Assembly (NCBI RefSeq): GCF_030758935.1
Contig: NZ_CP132333.1
Location: 3,410,992-3,474,991 of the forward strand
DNA from: Geothrix sp. PMB-07
GTDB lineage: Bacteria > Acidobacteriota > Holophagae > Holophagales > Holophagaceae
Direction: 5' to 3'
Length of the DNA stretch: 64,000 bases
The notes below the pieces were generated by a model. It worked only from the letters and a program-made list of their open reading frames with translations, was not told where the DNA came from and made no database searches. This document shows positions 52,733 to 61,486 of this stretch, piece after piece. Numbering within the stretch: the first letter of the stretch is position 1; each line of letters begins with the position of its first letter. The position numbers and the translations under genes were made by a program.

Positions 52733-54497
52733 CCTCGGAGGACGCTGGTCCGCCCAGGGGGGAGGGTGTGTTTCGGAACGACGACGATAGCGATTCCAGC
52801 ATCATCTCCGTTTCCGCGGCGTTCTCGCCCAGCAGGAAGGCGATCTTCTGCACCGTGGCCACGTTCTTCCGGATGACCTCCTGAGCCTGCTGGAGCACCT
52901 GCTCCCGCTGCACGGCGGGCTCGGTGATGTCCTGCAGCACGCCACCCACCAGGCGCCCCGCCTCGATGGTGAACACCGTGAGGCGGAGAATGCGGTCGCC
53001 CACCTGCACCTCGCGCCGCAGGGCCGACACCTCCTTTTCGAGGCCCCGGGCGAAGAAGCCCTTGAGCTCCGGCGCCAGGCGGCCCAGGTCGGCACCGCCC
53101 AGGCCCGGCTTCACGTCAAAGACATCCGGCGTGTCGCCGCCCAGGGTTTCCGCAAATCGCCGGTTGCACTCGATGACGTGCAGGTTTTCGTCCACCAGCA
53201 CGACTCCCGCGGGCATGGAGCGGATCAATGTGTTGGCCTTGTTCATGGCGAGCTTGCGCATGTAGGACACGCACATGTTGGGCTCGGCCCGCTCCTCCAG
53301 CAGGGCCTCGGCCAGATTGCGGCAGGTGTCGTAGCCGCAGCCGCCGCAGTTGAGCTCATCCTCGGGCAGCGTCTTGCCTACCCGCCGCAGAGCGCCCTGG
53401 ATGCGCTCGGCATCGTAGGCCACGTGCACCACGGGATCGGCGGTGGCCTCGGCGCGAAGGTCCAGCTCCAGCGCTGGCACTGCTGTTGGCACTGATTCAC
53501 CAGTGCCCGCGGCATAGCCCATCACCTGCATCCACTTCAGGGCTGTGCCGCAGGTGCGCCGCACCTGCGGGCCATTGACGCAGCCCCCTTCGCAGGCCAG
53601 CAGTTCCAGGAAGAGCTTCTGATCCGGGATCTCCTTCAAACCCGCCAGGGCCCCCTGCAAGGAGTGGATGCCAGAGAAGGCCATGAAGGTGACGCCCTCG
53701 GGTCGGCCCCGCTGCGCGATGCTGCGGGTCATGCCACCATCGGCCGGATAGAGCGCCCCATCCCGGGCCAGCGTGGGTTGGAAGCGATCCAGCTCCGTGG
53801 GTTCACAGGCTGCGGGATCAACGCCTTCCTCCTCCAACCAGCGGTGCAGGTCGGCGAAGGTGAGGGCCAGGTTCAGCAGATCGGGTCGGCCGTCCGCCTC
53901 CAGCTTCTTGGCGATGCAGGGGCCCACGAACACGATGCCGATGTCCTCGCCGTACTCCTGGCGCAGCAGCTTGCAGTGCGCCAGCAGCGGTGAGAGCAGA
54001 GGCGTGAGCAGGGGCAGCTGCTCCACGTGGTAGCGGCGGATCAGCTCCACCACCGTGGGGCAGGCCGTGGACACATGGACGCCAGGTCCGCCCTTTTCCA
54101 GGGCCAAGGCGCAGGCCGAGGACACCGCCTGGGCGCCCAGGGCCGTTTCCGACACAGCCCAGAAACCAAGATTCCGGAGGGCATGGATGAGTTGGCGCGG
54201 TTCCAGGCCCGGGAACTCCGTCACGAAGGAGGGCGCCAGGCTCAGCACCACCCGCTCCTTGCGCCGCAGCAGGCGCCGGGCCAGCTCCAGATCATCGCGG
54301 ACTTTCTTGGCGCCCACAGGGCAGACATTCACGCAGGTGCCGCAGTACACGCACCGCTCCGCCATCACCGTGGCGCTGTCCTCCACCACCTTGATGGCCT
54401 TGACCGGGCAGGCCCGCACACACTTGTAGCAGTCCTGGCAGCGGGCCTTCTCGGTGTAGATGGGCGTGCGAAAGAGCGGAATCAGCGGATCGTCCAC
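52713..54497 (-). CDS. Sensory [FeFe]-hydrogenase-like protein with PAS domain
   Basis: This is a 594-residue protein from a GTG at 54497; the upstream frame to 54623 has no suitable start. Two [4Fe-4S] clusters lie at Cys20/23/26/30 and 49/52/55/59. The hydrogenase H-domain keeps all four H-cluster cysteines: STACP (Cys146), VGPCIAKK (Cys194) and ACEGGCVNG (Cys302, Cys306). A further Fe-S domain follows, CGGCGYDTC plus a distant Cys (384, 387, 392, 409). A PAS domain at about 420-530 (SMPAGVVLVDENLHVIECN) and a helical tail complete it. This order is that of group C putative sensory hydrogenases, not the catalytic enzymes. The overlapping phosphatase is its likely output. Confidence 0.93.
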   Translation of the reverse strand: MDDPLIPLFRTPIYTEKARCQDCYKCVRACPVKAIKVVEDSATVMAERCVYCGTCVNVCPVGAKKVRDDLELARRLLRRKERVVLSLAPSFVTEFPGLEPRQLIHALRNLGFWAVSETALGAQAVSSACALALEKGGPGVHVSTACPTVVELIRRYHVEQLPLLTPLLSPLLAHCKLLRQEYGEDIGIVFVGPCIAKKLEADGRPDLLNLALTFADLHRWLEEEGVDPAACEPTELDRFQPTLARDGALYPADGGMTRSIAQRGRPEGVTFMAFSGIHSLQGALAGLKEIPDQKLFLELLACEGGCVNGPQVRRTCGTALKWMQVMGYAAGTGESVPTAVPALELDLRAEATADPVVHVAYDAERIQGALRRVGKTLPEDELNCGGCGYDTCRNLAEALLEERAEPNMCVSYMRKLAMNKANTLIRSMPAGVVLVDENLHVIECNRRFAETLGGDTPDVFDVKPGLGGADLGRLAPELKGFFARGLEKEVSALRREVQVGDRILRLTVFTIEAGRLVGGVLQDITEPAVQREQVLQQAQEVIRKNVATVQKIAFLLGENAAETEMMLESLSSSFRNTPSPLGGPASSEDARRGN

Positions 54498-54860
54498 AAG
54501 GAACCCCAGGCCTACCGTACTGAGTTCCCGCCCCTCCCGACCATGATGGAAGTCACGAGTGGCGCGGAAATTTAAGGATCTCAGGGGAATTCGAGGGGAC
54601 GAGAAGCGGAACGCAGAAGACACAGAGCACAGCAGAGAACACAGAGGAGCAGCTTGACCGCACTCGGTTTAGAACCTCAGCCCCATCCACTGAGAAGGTG
54701 CCATCTCCCCGAACAGCATGCCCAGGCCGTTCTCTGCGTCCTCCAGAATCTCTGTGACCTCTGCGTTCCAGGTTTTTGAAACCCAGAACCCATTGGAGGA
54801 AGGGAAACGCCCGCAACCAAGCTGGGAGGTCAACGGGCAGGGAAAGCCTTACCATGCGGT
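54498..54860. other. 363-bp intergenic region with palindromic repeat
   Basis: The region lies between the leftward sensor gene and the rightward RsmH-like gene. Its main content is the inverted-repeat element at 54607-54769. No convincing ORF is present. The RsmH-like gene has only a weak ribosome-binding site. Confidence 0.5.
54607..54769. repeat. Palindromic intergenic repeat element 1 (ACACAGAG-type)
   Basis: The left arm 54607-54648 begins CGGAACGCAGAAGACACAGA and consists of short purine-rich units with the recurring words CACAGAG and CAGAGAACACAGAGG. The right arm 54730-54769 is its imperfect reverse complement (ends TCTGTGACCTCTGCGTTCC). About 80 bases separate the arms. A similar design, with different words, occurs at 56861-56979. 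Confidence 0.65.
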
Positions 54861-55895
54861 ATGAGCCAAGACGATCCCCCCCGCCAGCGCCGGGTCCGCT
54901 ACAAGGGCACGCACCCCCGCCGCTTCGAGGAGAAGTACAAGGAACTGGCCCCCACCCAGCATGCCGATGAGCTGGCAAAGGTCATGGCCCGAGGTCACAC
55001 GCCCGCAGGCACGCACCGCTCCATCTGCGTGGCCGAAATCCTGGAAGTGCTGAACCCGCAGCCCGGCGACGTGGCCCTGGATGCCACCCTGGGCTACGGT
55101 GGCCACACCCGCGAAATCCTGCCCCGCCTCCTGCCCGGCGGGCGCCTCTTCGGCGTGGATGTGGATCCGCTGGAGCTGCCCCGCACCGAGGCGCGCTTGC
55201 GCGATCTGGGCTACGGCGAGGACGTGTTCATCACCCGTCGCATGAATTTCGCCGGGCTGCCGCGCCTGCGGGCGGAATCCGGCGGCTTCGATCTGGTGCT
55301 GGCGGATCTGGGCGTCTCCTCCATGCAGATCGACAACCCCGCCCGGGGCTTCACCTGGAAAGCCAATGGCCCCCTGGATCTGCGCCTCAACCCCCAGCGC
55401 GGGAAATCCGCCGCCGACCTGCTGACGACACTGGACGAGGCCGCGCTGGCGGAGCTGCTGGTGGAGAACGCCGATGAACCTCACGCCGCGGCCATCGCCC
55501 GGTCCGTGCACGGCCAACCCATCCGCACGACGCGCGATCTTGCCGATCGCGTGAAGGCGGCGCTCCGCGTCGACGGCTGGGGGGACGATGACATCAAGCG
55601 ATCCCTGCAGCGCACCTTCCAGGCCCTGCGCATTGCCGTGAACGACGAGTTCACGGTGCTGGACCAGTTCCTGTCCCTCCTGCCTGGCTGCCTGAAACCC
55701 GGCGGCCGGGTGGCCATCCTCACTTTCCATTCCGGCGAAGATCGGCGCGTGAAGAAGGCCTTTCTCCAGGGCCTTCGAGATGGGATCTACGCAGACGCGG
55801 CGCCAGAGCCCATCCGCGCCTCGCCGGAAGAACGCCGCGCCAATCCCCGCTCCACCAGTGCCAAGCTGCGCTGGGCTAGGCTTCCCAAGGATTGA
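54861..55895 (+). CDS. rsmH: RsmH-family 16S rRNA (cytosine-N4)-methyltransferase, divergent paralogue type
   Basis: This 344-residue protein has MraW/RsmH signatures: HRSICVAEILEVLNPQPGD, DATLGYGGHTREIL (SAM motif I), ADLGVSSMQIDNPARGFTW, GPLDLRLN, TFQALRIAVNDEF, LKPGGRVAILTFHSGEDRRVKKAF, and a terminal NPRSTSAKLRWA. The N-terminal 55 residues (RYKGTHPRRFEEKYKEL) are extra relative to classical RsmH. It is not in a division-and-cell-wall cluster, where rsmH normally sits, so a second, canonical copy may exist elsewhere in the genome. The rRNA position it modifies should therefore not be assumed. Confidence 0.8.
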   Translation: MSQDDPPRQRRVRYKGTHPRRFEEKYKELAPTQHADELAKVMARGHTPAGTHRSICVAEILEVLNPQPGDVALDATLGYGGHTREILPRLLPGGRLFGVDVDPLELPRTEARLRDLGYGEDVFITRRMNFAGLPRLRAESGGFDLVLADLGVSSMQIDNPARGFTWKANGPLDLRLNPQRGKSAADLLTTLDEAALAELLVENADEPHAAAIARSVHGQPIRTTRDLADRVKAALRVDGWGDDDIKRSLQRTFQALRIAVNDEFTVLDQFLSLLPGCLKPGGRVAILTFHSGEDRRVKKAFLQGLRDGIYADAAPEPIRASPEERRANPRSTSAKLRWARLPKD

Positions 55896-55931
55896 AAGTC
55901 AGCCTCTGAAATCACGATAAAGTAATCAGAT

Positions 55932-56816
55932 ATGCCCACATCAGCCCCGTCCTCCCCGTTTCGTGCGGCCCTGCTCTGGCTGCTGGCCGCGCTGCTCATG
56001 GCCGCCACGGTCATCTACCAGCGGCGAACCGGGCCCACTCATCCCCTGCGGGGCACGGTGAGCATCCAGCAGAAAACCATCGCCTATCGCCTGATCCGCA
56101 GTGAGGAGACTGTGCGGGAGGCCCGCGTGGCCCTGCCCGATCCCGGCGTGCCCGGAACCCTGGTGTGGCGCCGCTTTCCCACCCAGGAACCCTGGACCCG
56201 ACAGTCCATGGTGCATGAAACCAAGGATGGCAAGGCGGAGCTGGCAGGCTACCTGCCGAAGCAACCCCCGGCGGGCAAGGTGGAATACGCGGTGGAACTG
56301 GGCGCATCCGGCTCAGCGCAGCGCATCCCCGCCGGCGATCCCATCGTGCTGCGCTACAAGGGGCCCGTGTCCACGGCGCTTCTCATATCGCATGTCTCCA
56401 TGATGTTCCTCGCGGTGTTCATCGGCCTGCGGGCGGGCCTCGGCGCCCTCTTCGGCACCACGGCGCCGCGTCGGCTCATGTGGATCACCCTGGGCTGTCT
56501 GACGCTGGGCGGTCTGATCCTGGGGCCCTTCGTGCAGAAGGCCACCTTCGGCGCCTACTGGACGGGCTTCCCCTGGGGCTACGACCTGACGGACAACAAG
56601 ACCCTGCTCATGTGGCTGGCCTGGGCGCTGGCCGCCCTCGTTGCGGGCCTGCGCCCCCAAGCCCGCGACGGCCGGGGCCGCCTCGCCGTGCTGGCCGCCA
56701 CCCTGGCCATGGCCGTGGTCTACCTCATCCCCCACAGCATGCGCGGCAGCCAGTTGGACTACAGCAAGGTGAAGGCCGGAACCAACGCCACCGACGCGGT
56801 CGTCACGGGACGCTGA
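55932..56816 (+). CDS. Membrane protein of unknown function
   Basis: This 294-residue protein has an N-terminal helix (LLWLLAALLMAATVIYQ), a periplasmic beta-rich domain of about 110 residues (GTVSIQQKTIAYRLIRSEE, VALPDPGVPGTLVWRRFP), and four C-terminal helices including a segment FGAYWTGFPWGYDLTDNKTLLMWLAW. The Trp/Gly/Tyr-rich segment recalls membrane proteins seen beside cytochrome or ABC systems, but I do not recognise the family. It starts 36 bases after the RsmH-like gene and may share its transcript. Confidence 0.7.
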   Translation: MPTSAPSSPFRAALLWLLAALLMAATVIYQRRTGPTHPLRGTVSIQQKTIAYRLIRSEETVREARVALPDPGVPGTLVWRRFPTQEPWTRQSMVHETKDGKAELAGYLPKQPPAGKVEYAVELGASGSAQRIPAGDPIVLRYKGPVSTALLISHVSMMFLAVFIGLRAGLGALFGTTAPRRLMWITLGCLTLGGLILGPFVQKATFGAYWTGFPWGYDLTDNKTLLMWLAWALAALVAGLRPQARDGRGRLAVLAATLAMAVVYLIPHSMRGSQLDYSKVKAGTNATDAVVTGR

Positions 56817-56860
56817 CCGAGGAAACAACTGAGCCCGCTCATACCAAATTGAGCTCAATC

Positions 56861-56979
56861 CAACTAGAAAAGGACTTCCACCACCAAGACACCAAGGCAC
56901 CAAGAACTGCATGAATTGAAGCTCTGGTTTTCTTGGTGTCTTGGCTCTTGGCGTCTTGGTGGTGGTCCTTATCTGTTGA
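56861..56979. repeat. Palindromic intergenic repeat element 2 (ACCAAGAC-type)
   Basis: The left arm (about 56861-56906) contains CCACCACCAAGACACCAAGG and the right arm (about 56928-56979) is its near reverse complement, with a loop of about 21 bases. The arms are made of repeated ACCAAG(A/G)C words. It fills most of the gap between the convergent membrane protein and B-repeat lipoprotein genes (56817-56992). Similar CACCAAGACACCAAG sequences are, from memory, scattered in genomes of several phyla. Confidence 0.75.
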
Positions 56980-56992
56980 ATTACAATCCGCA

Positions 56993-59900
56993 TCATGGGA
57001 AGTGCGCCGCCGCGTAGCCGATGTAGGCTCCAGCTGGACTCGCATAGTCCCAGATGTTGACCGTCTCGTCTGAACCGAAGCGGCTGCGCCAGGTGGCGGA
57101 ATCGATGAGCAGCAGCAGGCTGGGGGACGACGAGGCCCGCACATTCTGGTTGTAGGGATCGTCAGCGTGATCGAGGTAGAGATCCTCGCTGAGGAAGTGG
57201 ATGAGCTCGTGGCCGCAGATCCAGATGGGTTGGGTGGGAATGTTCAGCACCCGCAGGCTGGCGTTCAGGAAACCGGTGCTGCCGTGGCAGCCCTCGGTGT
57301 AGTGCTGGGTTCCCTGGGCCGGATAACGGGTGTCCACGGTGCCCAGGACGATCTGGGACACCGGCGAGTAGCCGCGGTACCGCCAGATGGCGAAGTCCGA
57401 TCCAAACGTGTCGGCACCGCCGTTCACGTGGTAGAGGTTCTGCCGCATGTAGTCGAGGAAGCCGCCGATGGTGGCCAGCCGAGAACCGCCGAGGATGCCC
57501 GTCTGCCTGAGCCAGGCGTAGGTCCAACGCGGATCGGCGAAGCCCGTGCGGGGCCGGTTGTTATTCCGCAGCGTGGGTTGGTTGGCGCCCGGGTAGGTTC
57601 CCAAGCCCACATTCCCATTGGGCAGCAGCCACCCCATGGTGGAGCTGTCGAGAAGCCAGCGCAGCCCATCGGTGTCGTAGTCCGTGAGGGACCAGGGCAG
57701 CTGATGGGAGGTCTCCAGCATCAGGGAGAAGGCCACATGGCTGGTGTAGAGCGTCCAGAAGTAGGCCGGGGTCACCTGCAGCATGGTCGAGTTTGAATCG
57801 ATGCCGACCTGTGCATAGACGTTGGTGGGCCGGTCTGTCAGCGCCAAATCGCCGGGCGCAGAACCCGCCACCATGGTCACAGGCGCGGCCCCGGCGTTGA
57901 ACCAGGCCACATGATCGAGGTAAGCCTGGTTCAGATCCGCCTGCTGGGAGCCGGACCAGGCGGGCCACGCCACCTTCTGCGCATCCCCCGGCGCGATGTA
58001 GTAGTTGAAGGGATCGCCGCTCTGGATCTGCCAGCGGACGGCAGCGGCAACCACAGGATGAGCCGCCAGCCAACCTCCGAGATCCTGGAAGGCGGACACC
58101 ACAGCGGCCGCGCTGGTGACGCTTCCGCCTGCGCCTCCAGTGACCACCACCGTGAACGCGGTGCCATCATCCATGGCCGCGAAGGCCGGTGCCGTGTAGG
58201 TGCTGTTCGTGGCGCCGCCAATGGGAACGCCGTTCCGGCACCACTGGTACGAGAGGCCGCCCGAGCCCGTGGCTGTCACGCTGAAGCTGGGGATGTCGCC
58301 CGGGGACAGGATGAGTCCGTGCGGCTGCGCTGTGATCACCGGCGGCTTCACCACCACCGCGAGGCTCGGGCTGGTGGCGCCCGTACCGCCGGCATTGGTG
58401 GCGCTGATGGTGTAGCTGGCCGCAGGACTGGCCACCGTGGGGGTTCCGGAGATCTGCCCGGTGCTGGGATCAAGGTTCAGCCCTGCCGGCAGCGCGGGGT
58501 TGACGCTCCAGGCGGAGGAGGGCCCGCCCGAATTGACGGGCACCAGCGGGGTGATGGCGACGTCTTTGAAGAAGGTGTAGCTCCCGCTGGCATAGGCGAT
58601 GTGCGGGGCGTTCTGGCTCACGGTCAGGCTGAAGCTGGGCGCGCTGGTGCCACCGGAATTGGTGGCCGTCACGGTGTAGGTGGCCGCTGCCGAAATGGCC
58701 GTGGGCGTGCCGCTGATCTGCCCCGTCACGGTGTTGAAACTGAGCCCTGCCGGCAGGGTGGGAAGGATGCTCCAAGCGGCCACCGGTCCCCCGCTGTTGA
58801 CCGGCGAGATGGTCACCGGCGTGCCCAGATCCAGCGCATAGGACGCGTTGGAATAGGTCACGGAGGGCGGGGTTTCCACCACACCGATGGTGAGGGTGAC
58901 CTGGGACATGCCGTAGGCGTTGGAGCCACGGATGACGTAGGTGTTGGTGCTCATGACTTCCGTGGGCGTGCCGGAAATGACTCCGGTCGCTGGATCCAGA
59001 CTCAAGCCAAGAGAGGGCAGCGCGGGAAGGGAGACGTAGGACGTGATGGGACCACCGCTGGCGGTGGGCACGTTCGGCGTAATGGGCACGTTGCGCAGAT
59101 AGGTGGCCGCCAAAGTCGGGTAGCTGAGGCCCACCGGCGGCCCCGAGGACACGGTGATCGAGGCGTAGGCGTGGGCGTTGTAGTCATTGCTGGCGGTGAG
59201 CCGATACGTGGTCGATCCCGTGGCTGGTACCACGTCCGCCGTGGTGGCCGTGGTCGCACCCACCACAGTGACGGGCCCCACGATGTTCTCCACCAGGTAG
59301 CTGGTGGCGCCGGTGGCGGACCAGGCTAGGTGCACCGTGCCTCCCGCCGCCACGGCCTGGGGCGCGGCCGTGAAGGATTGAATGGTCGGCGGCGGCACCA
59401 CGGTGACGGTGAAGGCGCGGGTGATGCTGCCCACGGCATTCGTGGCCGTCAGGGTGTAGGTGGTGGTCGCGGTGGGATAGGCGACGGCCATGCCGCTGGT
59501 GGCGGCAACGGCCCCCACGCCGTTGTCGATGCTGGCACTGGTGTAGAAATTCAGGCCGGTCCAATTCAGCACGGCGGCCTGCCCCTTGCCGATGGTGCTG
59601 GCGGTGGGATAGAAGCTCGCCACCGCGGGCAGGCGGCCGAAGGTGGCCGTGATGGCCATGTCCGAGGTGACCTGGGTGACCGTAAGCGGATTGGCGGTCG
59701 TGGCGCTGAAGCCGCCCGTGCCCGTCCAGCCCACCAGGGCGTAGCCCGCATTGGGATTCGCTGTCACGGCACTGCAGTCCCCCCCGGCCAGAACGCTTTG
59801 GCTCGTGGCCCCTGAGAGGGAACCGTTGGCCCCGGCACTGAACGTCACCGCATGCAGCGCACCGAAGGTCGCGGTAAGCGTGAGATCCGAAGTCACACCG

Positions 59901-61360
59901 GAGACCACCAGAGGATTGCTGGTGCTGGTGCTGAAACCAGCACCAGCCCAATTGACGAAGCCATTGCCAGGGCTGGGCACCGCCATCACTGCGCTGGTAG
60001 ACGCGCCGTAGGCCACAGTCTGCGTGGTGTTTCCCGACAGGCTTCCTCCGCTCCCAGCCTGGAAGTTCACCGTGAAGGTCTGAGGTGCGAAATTCGCCGT
60101 GAGCGTGAGGTTAGAGGTAACGCCGGGTATCACGAGCGGGTTCGCCGTACTGGCAGTGAAGCCCGGGCCCGTCCAGTTGAGAAAGGTGTAGCCCAGGGCG
60201 GGAACCGCCGTCACCGAGCTGGTGGAGGCGCCGTAGGCCAAGGTCTGCGTGGGGCTGCCCGTCAGGCTGCCGCCCGTTCCGGCGGCAAAGTTCAAAGTGA
60301 AAGTCTGTGGCGCAAAGTTCGCCGTGAGGGTGAGGTTGGACGTAACGCCGGAGATCACCAGCGGGTTCGCCGTGCTGGCAGTGAAGCCCGGGCCTGTCCA
60401 ATTGGTGAAGGTGTAGCCCAGGGCGGGCACCGCCGTCACCGAGCTGGTGGAGGCGCCGTAGGCCAAGGTCTGCGTGGGGCTGCCCGTCAGGCTGCCGCCC
60501 GTTCCGGCGGCAAAGTTCAAAATGAAAGTCTGTGGCGCGAAATTCGCCGTGAGGGTGAGGTTGGACGTGACGCCGGAAACCACCAGCGGGTTCGCCGTGC
60601 TGGCCGTGAAGCCCGGACCCGTCCAGTTGAGGAAGGTGTAGCCCGGGGCGGGCACCGCCGTCACCGAGCTGGTGGAGGCGCCGTAGGCCAAGGTCTGCGT
60701 GGGGCTGCCTGACAGGCTGCCGCCCGTTCCGGCGGCAAAGTTCAAAATGAAAGTCTGTGGCGCAAAGTTCGCCGTGAGGGTGAGGTTGGACGTGACGCCG
60801 GAGACCACCAGCGGGTTCGCCGTGCTGGCAGTGAAGCCCGTGCCCGTCCAGTTGGTGAAGGTGTAGCCCGGGGCGGGCACCGCCGTCACCGCACTGGTGG
60901 AGGCGCCGTAGGCCACGGTCTGCGTGGGGCTACCCGACAGGCTCCCTCCGCTCCCAGCCTGGAAGTTCACCGTCAAGGTCTGTGGCGCGAAATTCGCCGT
61001 GAGCGTGAGATTCGACGTGACGCCGGTAACCACCAGCGGGTTCGCCGTACTGGCAGTGAAGCCCGTGCCCGTCCAATTGGTGAAGCCATACCCCGCACTC
61101 GGCACCGCCGTGACCGCGCTGGTGGAGGCGCCGGAAACGGGGTTCTGCGTGGTGGCCCCCAGCAGCGAACCACCATCGCCCGCGAGAAAAGTCACCGCAT
61201 AGACTGTGGGCACCGGTGAGGTGGAACCACCGCTGGTGCTTCCACCGCCGCCTCCGCCGCCACAGGCGGTCCAGGTGAGGAGTGCCAGCAAGCAGAGCAG
61301 CCAGCGCAAACGGGTCCAGGCCCCGAGGGGCTCTGCTCCCGTCTGCACCGGCTTCATCAC
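56993..61360 (-). CDS. Giant B-repeat/Ig-like lipoprotein with C-terminal HELIH domain
   Basis: This 1455-residue protein has a signal peptide ending in WTAC (Cys33) and a Gly/Ser linker. Residues about 56-577 are seven tandem repeats of about 75 residues ending TSNLTLTANFAPQ, of the divergent InlB B-repeat type (YTFTNWTGPGF). Two Ig-like units follow (about 578-740), then three He_PIG-type putative Ig repeats with LPAGLSFNTVTGQISGTPT, and another Ig unit (about 1010-1095). The C-terminal 350 residues contain CGHELIHFLSEDLYLDH, with HELIH at 1384-1388, a gluzincin-like zinc motif. It looks like a long stalk presenting a possible metallopeptidase or adhesin at the surface. Confidence 0.88.
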   Translation of the reverse strand: MMKPVQTGAEPLGAWTRLRWLLCLLALLTWTACGGGGGGGSTSGGSTSPVPTVYAVTFLAGDGGSLLGATTQNPVSGASTSAVTAVPSAGYGFTNWTGTGFTASTANPLVVTGVTSNLTLTANFAPQTLTVNFQAGSGGSLSGSPTQTVAYGASTSAVTAVPAPGYTFTNWTGTGFTASTANPLVVSGVTSNLTLTANFAPQTFILNFAAGTGGSLSGSPTQTLAYGASTSSVTAVPAPGYTFLNWTGPGFTASTANPLVVSGVTSNLTLTANFAPQTFILNFAAGTGGSLTGSPTQTLAYGASTSSVTAVPALGYTFTNWTGPGFTASTANPLVISGVTSNLTLTANFAPQTFTLNFAAGTGGSLTGSPTQTLAYGASTSSVTAVPALGYTFLNWTGPGFTASTANPLVIPGVTSNLTLTANFAPQTFTVNFQAGSGGSLSGNTTQTVAYGASTSAVMAVPSPGNGFVNWAGAGFSTSTSNPLVVSGVTSDLTLTATFGALHAVTFSAGANGSLSGATSQSVLAGGDCSAVTANPNAGYALVGWTGTGGFSATTANPLTVTQVTSDMAITATFGRLPAVASFYPTASTIGKGQAAVLNWTGLNFYTSASIDNGVGAVAATSGMAVAYPTATTTYTLTATNAVGSITRAFTVTVVPPPTIQSFTAAPQAVAAGGTVHLAWSATGATSYLVENIVGPVTVVGATTATTADVVPATGSTTYRLTASNDYNAHAYASITVSSGPPVGLSYPTLAATYLRNVPITPNVPTASGGPITSYVSLPALPSLGLSLDPATGVISGTPTEVMSTNTYVIRGSNAYGMSQVTLTIGVVETPPSVTYSNASYALDLGTPVTISPVNSGGPVAAWSILPTLPAGLSFNTVTGQISGTPTAISAAATYTVTATNSGGTSAPSFSLTVSQNAPHIAYASGSYTFFKDVAITPLVPVNSGGPSSAWSVNPALPAGLNLDPSTGQISGTPTVASPAASYTISATNAGGTGATSPSLAVVVKPPVITAQPHGLILSPGDIPSFSVTATGSGGLSYQWCRNGVPIGGATNSTYTAPAFAAMDDGTAFTVVVTGGAGGSVTSAAAVVSAFQDLGGWLAAHPVVAAAVRWQIQSGDPFNYYIAPGDAQKVAWPAWSGSQQADLNQAYLDHVAWFNAGAAPVTMVAGSAPGDLALTDRPTNVYAQVGIDSNSTMLQVTPAYFWTLYTSHVAFSLMLETSHQLPWSLTDYDTDGLRWLLDSSTMGWLLPNGNVGLGTYPGANQPTLRNNNRPRTGFADPRWTYAWLRQTGILGGSRLATIGGFLDYMRQNLYHVNGGADTFGSDFAIWRYRGYSPVSQIVLGTVDTRYPAQGTQHYTEGCHGSTGFLNASLRVLNIPTQPIWICGHELIHFLSEDLYLDHADDPYNQNVRASSSPSLLLLIDSATWRSRFGSDETVNIWDYASPAGAYIGYAAAHFP
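59630..61195 (-). repeat. Seven 225-bp tandem coding repeats
   Basis: The repeats encode the 75-residue B-repeats of the giant lipoprotein. Units 3 to 5 (about 60070-60760) are nearly identical at DNA level, differing at only a few positions, whereas the first, sixth and seventh are diverged. This pattern suggests recent unit duplication or conversion in the middle of the array. Confidence 0.9.
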
Positions 61361-61486
61361 GCGAAGGCTCCTGCGGCCCTGAGGCCTTGAGTCTTCTTTT
61401 CGGTCAGGCGGAGCCCGCCCTGGATCGGTATGGACTGCCCATCACTCGGTCCCGGAACCTGTGCATTCGGGAACAGGAACGCGCCC

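Noticed and set aside
59630-61195. CRISPR-like array suspected from regular repeats
   Set aside because: The repeats are 225 bp, in frame, and translate into 75-residue protein repeats; there are no spacers or cas genes.
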